Origin: Globicatella sulfidifaciens DSM 15739
GTDB lineage: Bacteria > Bacillota > Bacilli > Lactobacillales > Aerococcaceae
Assembly: GCF_900167405.1 (NCBI RefSeq)
Contig: NZ_FUWO01000008.1
Coordinates: 35,069 to 99,068, forward strand
Reading direction: 5' to 3'
Length of the DNA stretch: 64,000 nt
Shown: piece after piece, positions 28,340-36,950 of the stretch
Layout: the number at the start of each line of letters is the position of its first letter
Numbering within the stretch: position 1 is the first letter of the stretch
Translations under genes and position numbers: made by a program
Notes under the pieces: model-generated
Databases searched by the model: none
Told to the model about the DNA's origin: nothing
The model's input: the letters and a program-made list of their open reading frames with translations, nothing else

Positions 28340-29557
28340 TTGAATTTAACATCCAAATTTTCTAAATATCTACTAACATTTTTAACCTTATCCATGATTA
28401 GTGGACCGATTGGCGTTTCTGCACAAGTATCAAAAACCCCAATCTTAAGAGGAGACGTACCCGTTATTGAAGAGACTGACCCCTATGTCTTACCCGAGGA
28501 TTACCCTCAAGACATCTTAGACTGGTACGCCTCCAATATTGACGCTCGTTCTTACGTGGTGATGGACGGTGAAACAAATCGAGTATTAGCTGAACAAAAA
28601 GCCAATACGCGTTATCCTATCGCTTCTATGTCAAAAGTTGCGTCAATATATTTAGTCTACCAAGCTATTAAAGACGGAAAATTGAAAATGGATGACAAAA
28701 TTGAAATCCCTCAAGCAATTGAAGATAATATGTCATTTAATCCAGAAATGTCAGCCATGGGATTATATGGTGGGGTTGAGTATACCGTGAAAGACTTAAT
28801 TTACGGTGTTATGTTATTATCAGGTAACGACGCAACATCTGCTTTAATGTGGCACTTATATGGTTCAGAACAAGAAGGTGTTAAAGCGATTCGCGAATTA
28901 TTAAAGTCTTGGGGCATGACCAACTTTGAATTTTATACTGTTTCTGGTATTCCAAATCAATATATCCCAGAAGATTGGTGGATTGAAGGTTCAGTTGCCG
29001 AAAATGAAAATCAAATGACTGCTTCTGATGTGGCATTGATGGCACAACATATTGTACGCGACTTCCCTGAAGTTTTGGAAGTGACTAGCGCGGAAAGTTA
29101 TGTCGCACAAGAAGGAACAGAATATGAAGTTGTCATGTCAAATCCTAATCAATTATTACCAGGTGGCGCATATGAACGAGCAGAAATCACTGGCTTAAAA
29201 TCTGGTATGACTGACGCAGCAGGTAAAAACTTTGTCGCTTCTGGTAAAGAAAACGGTCGTGAAATCTATGTCGTTGTGATGGGATTATTTGATACCGCAG
29301 AAATGGTGATGAGTACTTATTGGGAAGTTGAAATTTTACTAGATAAATTAGCAGAATATCCCGAGCTATATAAAAATGAAGGTTTGCCTGTTAATCAACA
29401 CGAAAAACCTGTAGAAGAAGAAACTACCGTTGATGGTGAAACCGCTCAAAGCGATGAAATCGAATCGTTGATTAAAGAACACGGTATTCCAAATGAAAAC
29501 CGTCGTGATAATCCGATTACAAACTTTATGAAAGATATTTTTAATTTCTTTAAATAA
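28340..29557 (+). CDS. dacA: D-alanyl-D-alanine carboxypeptidase (penicillin-binding protein)
   Basis: A 405-residue exported enzyme. The TTG start follows AAGGAGG. The signal peptide probably ends after V-S-A (residue 28). The S11 peptidase motifs are S-M-S-K (Ser96 nucleophile, Lys99), S-G-N (161-163) and K-S-G (287-289, in place of the usual K-T-G). A beta-rich domain follows, and the C-terminus (N-F-M-K-D-I-F-N-F-F-K) can form the amphipathic helix that anchors this class to the membrane. It trims pentapeptides of peptidoglycan. Single-gene unit with its own terminator. Confidence 0.93.
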   Translation: MNLTSKFSKYLLTFLTLSMISGPIGVSAQVSKTPILRGDVPVIEETDPYVLPEDYPQDILDWYASNIDARSYVVMDGETNRVLAEQKANTRYPIASMSKVASIYLVYQAIKDGKLKMDDKIEIPQAIEDNMSFNPEMSAMGLYGGVEYTVKDLIYGVMLLSGNDATSALMWHLYGSEQEGVKAIRELLKSWGMTNFEFYTVSGIPNQYIPEDWWIEGSVAENENQMTASDVALMAQHIVRDFPEVLEVTSAESYVAQEGTEYEVVMSNPNQLLPGGAYERAEITGLKSGMTDAAGKNFVASGKENGREIYVVVMGLFDTAEMVMSTYWEVEILLDKLAEYPELYKNEGLPVNQHEKPVEEETTVDGETAQSDEIESLIKEHGIPNENRRDNPITNFMKDIFNFFK

Positions 29558-29570
29558 AACCATATAGTTA

Positions 29571-29605
29571 AAGCTCCTCAAGCAACTTGAGGAGCTTTTA
29601 TTTAT
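29571..29605 (+). terminator. Rho-independent terminator after dacA
   Basis: AAGCTCCTCAAG and CTTGAGGAGCTT form a perfect 12-bp stem with a three-base loop followed by T-rich sequence. Confidence 0.92.
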
Positions 29606-29651
29606 ATCAAAAGAGTGAGCTCAGAGGCTGAGCAAAAACTTTAAAAATTTG

Positions 29652-29763
29652 TTTGGTATCAGCTATTTAGTTTATCGCGCAAGGTGTGAGTAGTCTCAAC
29701 TGTGCGGAGGGTGAACAAGCGAAGCGAAAATCATTCGATTTTCCACTTCTGCTCCACTCCCTT
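29652..29763. repeat. Copy of dispersed intergenic repeat (minus orientation)
   Basis: Read on the minus strand, this stretch has GGGAGTGG, then AGAAGTGGAA, CTTCGC, CCGCACAGTTGAG and finally GATACCAAAC, the same order of blocks as the head of the cassette at 34674. It lies in the roughly 330-bp gap between dacA and the PNPOx-like gene; besides this and the dacA terminator I see nothing in the gap. Confidence 0.6.
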
Positions 29764-29893
29764 TAGACCCACTTTCATTCTAATATTAAGCAAGAACAAA
29801 ATATTCCTGTCATAACATCACTTTATGTTACTTAGACATCATCTAGTCATCGTTTAGTCTGATTCAAGAGTCTTTAGTTAATCTCTAAATCCG

Positions 29894-30331
29894 TTATTTT
29901 CCAATGGTAAAGGTGTATTTATGCCCTTGTGTTAAACTTTGATAAAACCCATCTGCTTCATACATTTGAAATACTTGCACAGCTGCAACATCACTCTCAT
30001 TAGGATAAACGTGTTTAACGAACGGATTATCTTTTAAGACTTCTTCTAGGCCTTCTCGACCGATTTCTTTTACTTTCCCTTCGATACGAATCACTTGAAT
30101 TAAATAATCATCTTGTTTCAACGCCGTAATCGCAACATTTTGATTCCCTTGTAATTGCTTATAAAAATTAGTCTTCGGACTCGTCATAAAGAAAATTCCT
30201 TGTTCATTGGCTACCCCCACATTAATATAACGGGCATGTGGTTTGCCTTCAGCATCTACTGATGAGAATACTGCCGCTTTAATATCATTTTGTAAAATCG
30301 ATAAAATATCTTCTACTTGCATCAAATGCAC
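29894..30331 (-). CDS. Pyridoxamine-5'-phosphate-oxidase-like flavoprotein
   Basis: A 145-residue protein with the split-barrel FMN-binding pattern: A-V-F-S-S-V-D-A-E-G-K-P-H-A-R-Y, then G-I-F-F-M-T-S-P-K-T-N-F-Y-K-Q-L and V-A-I-T-A-L. This matches the general PNPOx-like family (stress-type FMN or haem-binding proteins), not true PdxH, which is longer and has further substrate residues. It is monocistronic with weak clues to its role. Substrate is unknown. Confidence 0.75.
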   Translation of the reverse strand: MHLMQVEDILSILQNDIKAAVFSSVDAEGKPHARYINVGVANEQGIFFMTSPKTNFYKQLQGNQNVAITALKQDDYLIQVIRIEGKVKEIGREGLEEVLKDNPFVKHVYPNESDVAAVQVFQMYEADGFYQSLTQGHKYTFTIGK

Positions 30332-30389
30332 CCCTATCTAAATATTATACTAAATTAATTATACCATATTTCAGATAAAAGCGATATCA

Positions 30390-32114
30390 TTATGATGAAA
30401 TCAAAGCTTTTGTTGATACAACCTTAAAAATTATGGCTAACATCATCGAAGTGATAACGGGTGCTAAAATATAACGAATATTATAAGCGGGCATCGCCAA
30501 ACATAATGTCCCCAAATGAAGTAAAGAAGGCAATAAAATCAATAAATATGTCCACCTTTTAGAAAATATTACTGAAAAGGAACTTGCAAATAAAATTAAA
30601 ATACTAACTGATGCCACACTCGTAATAAACGGCTTATGAACTCCATCATGCGGAGCTTGCTGATAAGACCACTCAGCAATCAAATTACGTAGTGGCTCTA
30701 CTGCAAAATCATAATGCTGTAAATAAGGATCATAATACGCTTTCGGTGAATTGATCATATAATGAAACATTTGAGTCCCTGGCAAACCATGCTCCCATCC
30801 ATTCACATCCCATAATGGTCGTATTTGCTGTAATTCTGCTCTTAAGTAGAGTAGCGGATATTGTTGACCAATGGTTAACCAGTTCTTTAACAACTCCTTT
30901 TGATGGGTGTTAATAAATTCTTTATTAAAATCCTGGTGAAATTTGACTGGATCAATCATAACAGGGGTATACTTTTCTTGCCAAGTTGCTCGTGGTAAAA
31001 TTTGATCTAAAAACTCGTTTTGTTTTTCCGTTAATGGTTTTCCTGCATCAACCCCTGCACCAATATGCTGTAATACCATACTATATTTCTCACTCGGTGA
31101 ACCTGGTACAATAGCATATCGTTGATTTAATAATGTGTGATACCCCATAAAAATTAAAGCTGTTAAGACCATTATTATGGCTACATCTTTCCATTTATCA
31201 AAAGAAAACAAAAACCATATCACTAAAAATGCGATGCCTACATAAAACCCATTATGCCGACCTAATAGCACCACATTAAAGTTAAAGGCAAATATAATCT
31301 TCGAGCTCCAATGTTGCAACCAAGTTGGTTCAATAAAATAAATCCTTACTAAAAATAAGGTGACTAAAACTAAAGAAAGATTATACAAATTATCCTTATA
31401 TAGAGTAACCATATTTGATAGTAACAGAGTCGTGAATAGAATGGTAAACACTACTAATAAAATATAAGACTTTTTAAGTCGAAGATCCAGTAATTGCTTG
31501 CTAAAATAAGTCAGGACCATGATGGAGCCCATCACTTGCATCCAGGTATACACGACTGGCGTTCCGATTAATTTATAAGAGAGTTTCATCAATAAGGTGG
31601 TCAAGACCGGATGCCAATCCGATAAGGGAATACCTCCCATTGCTTGTCCCCATTGAGAATAGGAATCAATATACATATTCCCTGGGCTAAAAGCAAGCAG
31701 TAGCGGAAAATAGATAATGAGTAATGCCAGGATCATCATTATTAAAAACTGAGTCTTTTGCCAGTTACTAAGCAATCCTTCTATGTGATACAGCATATTT
31801 TTAGCGGTCATAGCAGTAACGATTTTAAATAATGAAAAATAGAAGCCCACTCTTAAAACCGCCAGTACCATTTCATAGTCCAATTGCTTCGGTGGATTCA
31901 TATAAAAAGAAAAAACATTCAGTAGAATAAAACACACCATCCATCCTAAATCTTTCCGATTAAACCTTATTTCAACGTCCTTTGTGACTGCAATAAAGCC
32001 GATGATTAAGACTAAATGCCAGATACTTAGATGGTTGAGCCCAAACATTAGTATTGTACTGACCAATATCACTCCTCTTGTCAACAATCCTTTCACATAC
32101 ATACTCCCTTTCAC
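30390..32114 (-). CDS. Large multi-spanning membrane protein (DUF6020-like)
   Basis: A 574-residue protein with about 12-13 hydrophobic segments and a long extracytoplasmic region (about 335-470). The segment with M-Y-I-D-S-Y-S-Q-W-G-Q-A and then L-S-D-W-H-P-V-L-T-T-L-L (about residues 146-170) recalls DUF6020 proteins and, more distantly, GT-C fold glycosyltransferases, which have acidic residues in the first external loop. A role in cell-surface glycan assembly is plausible but unproven. It follows the PucR-type regulator gene on the same strand but is separated by that gene's terminator. The second in-frame ATG (codon 5) could also be the start. Confidence 0.6.
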   Translation of the reverse strand: MKGSMYVKGLLTRGVILVSTILMFGLNHLSIWHLVLIIGFIAVTKDVEIRFNRKDLGWMVCFILLNVFSFYMNPPKQLDYEMVLAVLRVGFYFSLFKIVTAMTAKNMLYHIEGLLSNWQKTQFLIMMILALLIIYFPLLLAFSPGNMYIDSYSQWGQAMGGIPLSDWHPVLTTLLMKLSYKLIGTPVVYTWMQVMGSIMVLTYFSKQLLDLRLKKSYILLVVFTILFTTLLLSNMVTLYKDNLYNLSLVLVTLFLVRIYFIEPTWLQHWSSKIIFAFNFNVVLLGRHNGFYVGIAFLVIWFLFSFDKWKDVAIIMVLTALIFMGYHTLLNQRYAIVPGSPSEKYSMVLQHIGAGVDAGKPLTEKQNEFLDQILPRATWQEKYTPVMIDPVKFHQDFNKEFINTHQKELLKNWLTIGQQYPLLYLRAELQQIRPLWDVNGWEHGLPGTQMFHYMINSPKAYYDPYLQHYDFAVEPLRNLIAEWSYQQAPHDGVHKPFITSVASVSILILFASSFSVIFSKRWTYLLILLPSLLHLGTLCLAMPAYNIRYILAPVITSMMLAIIFKVVSTKALISS

Positions 32115-32289
32115 TTTTTATCTCACTCATTATACACTAGAAAATTAATAAAAATACAGACTCCCTCTTAATATTTTATGGCTGGTTTCAACATAAAATT
32201 ATGCTTTCACCTCTTAACCTTATCCTAAACTAACGAATTAATATTTAGAACAAACTCAATGAGATAGTAAAACGTTTATCTTAGATAAT

Positions 32290-32338
32290 TATAAAAATAA
32301 ACAGCCTTCCTGTTCGACTACAAAACAAAAAGGCTTTT
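32290..32338 (-). terminator. Rho-independent terminator after PucR-type gene
   Basis: On the minus strand, AGCCTTTTTGTT pairs with AACAGGAAGGCT over 12 positions including two G-T pairs, followed by a T-rich stretch. It lies 12 bp beyond the stop of the upstream regulator gene. Confidence 0.75.
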
Positions 32339-32349
32339 CAATATAAATA

Positions 32350-34551
32350 TTATTCAAATAATTTTTCTCCAAAAAGATCAAACAAATGATAGGCTAATAG
32401 TAAATTAAATTGATGTTTATTATCATCCAACTCTATTTCTAAAATCTCTTTAATTTTTTCTAAGCGATAATTCATGGTTGAACGGTGTAAAAACAGTTCG
32501 TCTGCACTCGCTTTGACACTACAATGGTTATTTAAATAGACTCTTAAGGTTTCAAATAAATCCATACTACTATCAATCGATGCATCCCAAAGCTTACCTA
32601 ATTGAGATTTAACAAATAGTTTTGTTTCATCAATTTGATTTAATTCGTTAAGAATCACATAAGAACCTAACTCATCATAGCTCGCAAAGTTTGGTTCATG
32701 TCCTGTTCTTTGGATAACATTTAAAACATGTTTCGCTTTGTCATAACGATCACGGTAATCTTTTAATTCTAATACCTGCCCACCTATGCCAATCCATAAC
32801 CCTATTTGGGGATTCACAGCTTTTCGAATCGTCCTAAAGAGTTTTTGCCAATAAATACCTGGTTCTTCACCCTGAATAGCTTTCAACAGTACAATTCTTC
32901 CTTTATAAATAGCGGTTACTAATTTAGAATCGAATTTTGATAAATGATAAATCAACTCATTCATCACCGTATTACGCGCAATTCGTCTCACCACTAAATC
33001 ATCCGAATGAGGTACAACATCTTCAATTGCTAATAAGCCTACATCATAGGAACTATCAATATCAAAGTTGAAATATGAAGCATAAGTAATGATTTGATTT
33101 AATTCTTCATGAGGTTTTCCAGAGAACAATGTCCCAACGAAACTATTTTTCAACTGATTTAAAGCATCTCGTTCAATTTTATATTTCATGAAGAAGGTTG
33201 CATAAATATTTAATGCCATTGAAATAGCCAAATTAAACGTTTCTTTATTCAAATTAACCTTATTTTCAGAATAAGCAATAAATCCCAATGCCTCACGGTC
33301 ACCTTCAATTCGTCTAAAAACCATTTCTGTATCTTGAACTGAGATTCTAAATTCACTAGCTAAATGAACATGTTTTAACTTATAGTTCTTAATTTCCTTC
33401 ATTAAAACATCGAGTTCTAAACTAGAATCTTTTTGTAAATATTTAGAATAAGGATTTAAAAATTGATCAAAGACAATAATATCCCGTTCGACAAATTCAC
33501 CTAATAGTTGATTCATCTTATCAATATCCGTTTGCTCTAACGAACTTTTAATTAAATTATTTTGTAAATTAAACAATTCCTCTAATTCTTGACGACGTAT
33601 TTTTTCTTGGCGTCTCAATGACAAGTTTTCATACATGGCACTAAAATAATTCGCATAAGTTTGCAGCAACTCAAAATCTTTTCCAGAAAAAATCTGTTCG
33701 GCTGGTTTTTCGCATACCATCGCGCCAACCATTTGTTCATTGATAACTAATGGTATCGTGATTTGCGAATAACCAATTTGTTCCACTCTCGGTAAATAAT
33801 CTTTTAATAAATTCCCTTTACTAAGTGGGATATAATCATCTAACGTGACATAACCAAAAGTGGGTTTTTGTAGCAATAAAGCTTCATGCGCTTGATCGAG
33901 TAAGTAAACCCCTGTATAATGAGATCGCGATTCGCGACCGGATAATGTCACCACTTTCTCTAGCAGATCTTCAATTGAATTTTGCATCATCAGTTGATGA
34001 GAGGCTTGTGCAAAATACAATATTTGACGTTGGCTCGACTCATTACGTTGAATCATTTTCATCGCAATTGCTGCATAAGCACCTAACTCTTTAAATAATT
34101 CACGCATTTCGTTAAAAAAGGGACGCGTATCATAATAACCTACAATAATTATCCCTAAGTCTGAATGATCCTCCGCTATCGGAACTGTAAACCATGAATC
34201 AATACCACTCTTTTTAAAATATTGAATTAAAACAGAATCAGGGTCCAAATAATTATCATCGGATTTAATACTTCTTTCATACAATATCGGATTGACTTTA
34301 TCTGTGGGATAAGGAAATATCTTTTCAATGTCGATATCTCCTGATAAATAATGGAGTCTTAAGTAGCCATTTAAATTTAAACCTATCCCAACAAAGTCAC
34401 ATTTAAGTAATTCTTTAAAACTCTCTCCTAGAACGGTCATAATTTCATCTCTAGAATTTATTTTTAATAATTTACGGGAAGCTTGCTTCATATGTTCTTC
34501 TATATGACGAATAAACTCTTCTCGTGATTGTTTAGTTTCTAAATTAGTCAT
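32350..34551 (-). CDS. GAF-domain regulator with PucR-type C-terminal HTH
   Basis: A 733-residue cytoplasmic regulator. The N-terminal half has two GAF-like sensor modules (about 25-170 and 180-320), followed by a coiled-coil-prone linker. The C-terminus (about 660-725) has the PucR/CdaR helix-turn-helix: C-S-V-K-A-S-A-D-E-L-F-L-H-R-S-T-M-N-Y-R-L-E-K-I. Such proteins activate catabolic operons in response to metabolites. It follows the beta-oxidation-like operon on the same strand, separated by that operon's terminator and the repeat cassette, so control of that operon is plausible though not shown. Confidence 0.82.
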   Translation of the reverse strand: MTNLETKQSREEFIRHIEEHMKQASRKLLKINSRDEIMTVLGESFKELLKCDFVGIGLNLNGYLRLHYLSGDIDIEKIFPYPTDKVNPILYERSIKSDDNYLDPDSVLIQYFKKSGIDSWFTVPIAEDHSDLGIIIVGYYDTRPFFNEMRELFKELGAYAAIAMKMIQRNESSQRQILYFAQASHQLMMQNSIEDLLEKVVTLSGRESRSHYTGVYLLDQAHEALLLQKPTFGYVTLDDYIPLSKGNLLKDYLPRVEQIGYSQITIPLVINEQMVGAMVCEKPAEQIFSGKDFELLQTYANYFSAMYENLSLRRQEKIRRQELEELFNLQNNLIKSSLEQTDIDKMNQLLGEFVERDIIVFDQFLNPYSKYLQKDSSLELDVLMKEIKNYKLKHVHLASEFRISVQDTEMVFRRIEGDREALGFIAYSENKVNLNKETFNLAISMALNIYATFFMKYKIERDALNQLKNSFVGTLFSGKPHEELNQIITYASYFNFDIDSSYDVGLLAIEDVVPHSDDLVVRRIARNTVMNELIYHLSKFDSKLVTAIYKGRIVLLKAIQGEEPGIYWQKLFRTIRKAVNPQIGLWIGIGGQVLELKDYRDRYDKAKHVLNVIQRTGHEPNFASYDELGSYVILNELNQIDETKLFVKSQLGKLWDASIDSSMDLFETLRVYLNNHCSVKASADELFLHRSTMNYRLEKIKEILEIELDDNKHQFNLLLAYHLFDLFGEKLFE

Positions 34552-34673
34552 TTTATTTTGACCTCACTTATATATACTCTCTTTAGTATAACACGAAACA
34601 CTCTATATAAAAGCACTTTCAAACACATTTAACTGCTTATATTAGAATAACAATTTCTCAAGTGATTAAGGCT

Positions 34674-35214
34674 AGTGGGAGTGGGCAAGAAGTAGAAGAT
34701 TAAATAATTTTTGCTTCGTCGGCCTACCCCCGCACAGTTGAGTAGGTATCAAACAAGTCCTTAAGACGCAGTTTGATGCCACTCAACCACTGCGCTTTTA
34801 AGGAATAAGCATTCATTTGACTGAATTTTTCAAATTTATGTTCCATATCTTTAAGACGCAGTTTGATGCCACTCAACCACTGCGCTTTTAATGAATAAGC
34901 ACTCATTTGACTGAATTTTTCAAATTTATGTTCAATATCTTTAAGACGCAGTTTGATGCCACTCAACCACTGCGCTTTTAATTAACGCACAATAACATGA
35001 TTGAATTTTCCAAGATTATACTCAGCTATCTTAAGACGCAGGTTGATGCCACTCAACCACTGCGCTTTTAATGAATAAGCATTCATTTGACTGAATTTTT
35101 CAAATTTATGTTCCATATCTTTAAGACGCAGGTTGAGACCACTCAACTAATGCGTTATTAATTAATGAACAATAATCTTGACTAAAATTTATCAAGTTTA
35201 TGCCCACTCCCACT
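34674..35214. repeat. Repeat cassette: five 90-bp tandem units inside 14-bp inverted repeats
   Basis: Units start at 34761, 34851, 34941, 35031 and 35121, an exact 90-bp period, the last one slightly short. Each carries CGCAGTTTGA and a partner TCAACCACTGCG, giving a strong hairpin; units 4 and 5 are the most diverged. The array is preceded by a head shared with copies near 26815 and 29763. The whole is framed by AGTGGGAGTGGGCA (34674-34687) and its exact reverse complement (35201-35214). The period is a multiple of three, so a spurious repetitive reading frame appears, but it has no ribosome site. It occupies most of the 770-bp gap between two transcription units; no gene is seen. Confidence 0.92.
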
Positions 35215-35258
35215 CAATGTTATAGAGCCCTTATATTAATTCAGTTTTATTTTAATAA

Positions 35259-35300
35259 TCAAAAAAGCCGGAAGTATCCAGCTTCCCGACTTTTTCTTTA
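35259..35300 (-). terminator. Terminator of the beta-oxidation-like operon
   Basis: A hairpin with GGGAAG/CTTCCG core and several outer pairs is followed on the minus strand by TTTTTT; the plus strand also has a T-run, so it may work in both directions. It lies about 25 bp beyond the CoA-transferase stop. Confidence 0.75.
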
Positions 35301-35324
35301 AAGAGTTTGTATTGTATGATTTGT

Positions 35325-36911
35325 TTATTTTTCGTTTAATTTAGCGTTCGCATCAATGATTGCTGCTAAACCGCCCCATTTTTCACTAAAGATACCTGGA
35401 TCCATTTCTTTTAGGTCTTCTGAAATTAATGGAGTAAATTCCATTTGATCTAAAATATCTTTTTGTAAGTCGACACCTGGTGCAATTTCAATCAAGCGAA
35501 CTTGTCCTTCGAATAAGTCAAATACTCCACGCTCAGTGATGTATAAGACTTCTTGTCCTGATTCCATTGCATATTCACCAGAGAATGAAACTTGTTCAAC
35601 ATTCTTAATAAATTTAGGTCCTTTACCTTGATCATCAATGACTAACTTACCATCTTCACAGTGTGATTTACCTCCTACCGTAAATGAACCGATGAAGACA
35701 ATGCGTTTCGTGTTTTGAGAAATATTGATAAAGCCGCCAGGTCCTGGTACTTTCGGACCGAATTTAGTCACGTTATTATTACCGTATTGGTCAATTTCTC
35801 CAATACCTAAAACGGTTAAATCTAATCCGTTACCATCATAGAAGTCGAATTGATTAGCCATTGGAATAGATGCCTCGTGGTTTAGAGCTGATCCAAAGTC
35901 TAAGCCAACTGCAGGAATTCCACCCCATAACCCCATCTCTAATGTAGCATTGTAACGATCTGCTACACCTTCTTCACTTGCGACTTGCGCAACCATATCT
36001 GGAGAACCGAAGCCAAGGTTAATGGTATCCCCTGGACGTAATTGCATTGCAGCACGACGAGCAGTAATTTTACGTACATCTAATTTAGCTGGTTTGACGC
36101 TATCGGTTTTAACTGGCACTTTAATATCGCCGCTTAAACGAGGGTTATAGTAAGTTCCCATTGTTTGTTGGTGATATTTTTCTTCTTCTGCTACTACAAC
36201 ATAATCAACTAAACCAAATGGAATTTGAACATCTTTCGGATGAATTGAACCATTTTGAACAACATCTTTTACTTGCGCAACGACAATCCCACCAGAGTTT
36301 TTAGTAGCCATTGCGAGTTCTAATTGTTCTAATTTACAAGTTTCATCTTTAACTGATACGTTCCCATTTTCATCAGCATAAGATCCACGGATGAAAGCAA
36401 CATCAATTTTTAAATTCGGGTATTGTAGCCACTCTTCTCCGTCTAACTCAACTACCTTAATGATATCTTCTTTAGTAATGGTTGTTGAACGAGAACCTTC
36501 TAAGCGAGGGTCTACGAATGTTTTTAATCCGACTTTCGTTAACATTGGTTTACGTCCTGCAATGGCACGGTATAATTGGGTAATAACCCCTTGTGGCCAT
36601 AGATAGGTTTCGTACTCATTATTAACGATTTTTTCAACCATGCCTGGAGATGATCCTACGTGACCCGCAATTAATCGTTTAACTAATCCTGGCGCGGTCA
36701 TATGGTCCGCTCCACGACCATATTGGTTATTACCAATTCCACACGACCACATAAAGGTAATATCTTTTGGATGTTGTTCTTCCTGATATCGTTCTTCAAC
36801 ACCTACTAATAATTGTTCTGGTAGTCCTCCTAAACCAAAGGTTAAGGTTGCTAATAAATCGCCGTCATTGACTAAATTCGCGGCTTCACGATACGAAATT
36901 ACTTTGCTCAT
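35325..36911 (-). CDS. Acyl-CoA:acetate/3-ketoacid CoA-transferase (YdiF-like)
   Basis: A 528-residue protein with fused alpha and beta parts of family I CoA transferases. The N-terminal half has G-L-G-G-L-P-E (26-32); the C-terminal half starts near 285 and has the catalytic E-x-G-x-x-G motif (Glu325 in E-M-G-L-W-G). The glutamate forms the CoA thioester during transfer. Length matches E. coli YdiF and propionate CoA-transferases. It is the last gene of the six-gene operon and could activate or exchange short-chain acids with acetyl-CoA. Exact substrate is unclear. Confidence 0.9.
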   Translation of the reverse strand: MSKVISYREAANLVNDGDLLATLTFGLGGLPEQLLVGVEERYQEEQHPKDITFMWSCGIGNNQYGRGADHMTAPGLVKRLIAGHVGSSPGMVEKIVNNEYETYLWPQGVITQLYRAIAGRKPMLTKVGLKTFVDPRLEGSRSTTITKEDIIKVVELDGEEWLQYPNLKIDVAFIRGSYADENGNVSVKDETCKLEQLELAMATKNSGGIVVAQVKDVVQNGSIHPKDVQIPFGLVDYVVVAEEEKYHQQTMGTYYNPRLSGDIKVPVKTDSVKPAKLDVRKITARRAAMQLRPGDTINLGFGSPDMVAQVASEEGVADRYNATLEMGLWGGIPAVGLDFGSALNHEASIPMANQFDFYDGNGLDLTVLGIGEIDQYGNNNVTKFGPKVPGPGGFINISQNTKRIVFIGSFTVGGKSHCEDGKLVIDDQGKGPKFIKNVEQVSFSGEYAMESGQEVLYITERGVFDLFEGQVRLIEIAPGVDLQKDILDQMEFTPLISEDLKEMDPGIFSEKWGGLAAIIDANAKLNEK

Positions 36912-36950
36912 TCTTGTTCCTCCTAAATAGGTTATTTTAATCTATTTGTA

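Noticed and set aside
34724..34966. Minus-strand reading frame encoding a 30-residue repeat protein
   Set aside because: It is a by-product of the 90-bp tandem array, whose period is a multiple of three. It has no ribosome binding site, and each unit is better explained as a DNA/RNA hairpin.
34761..35210. Possible CRISPR array
   Set aside because: Units are contiguous 90-bp copies with no unique spacers, and no cas genes are nearby.
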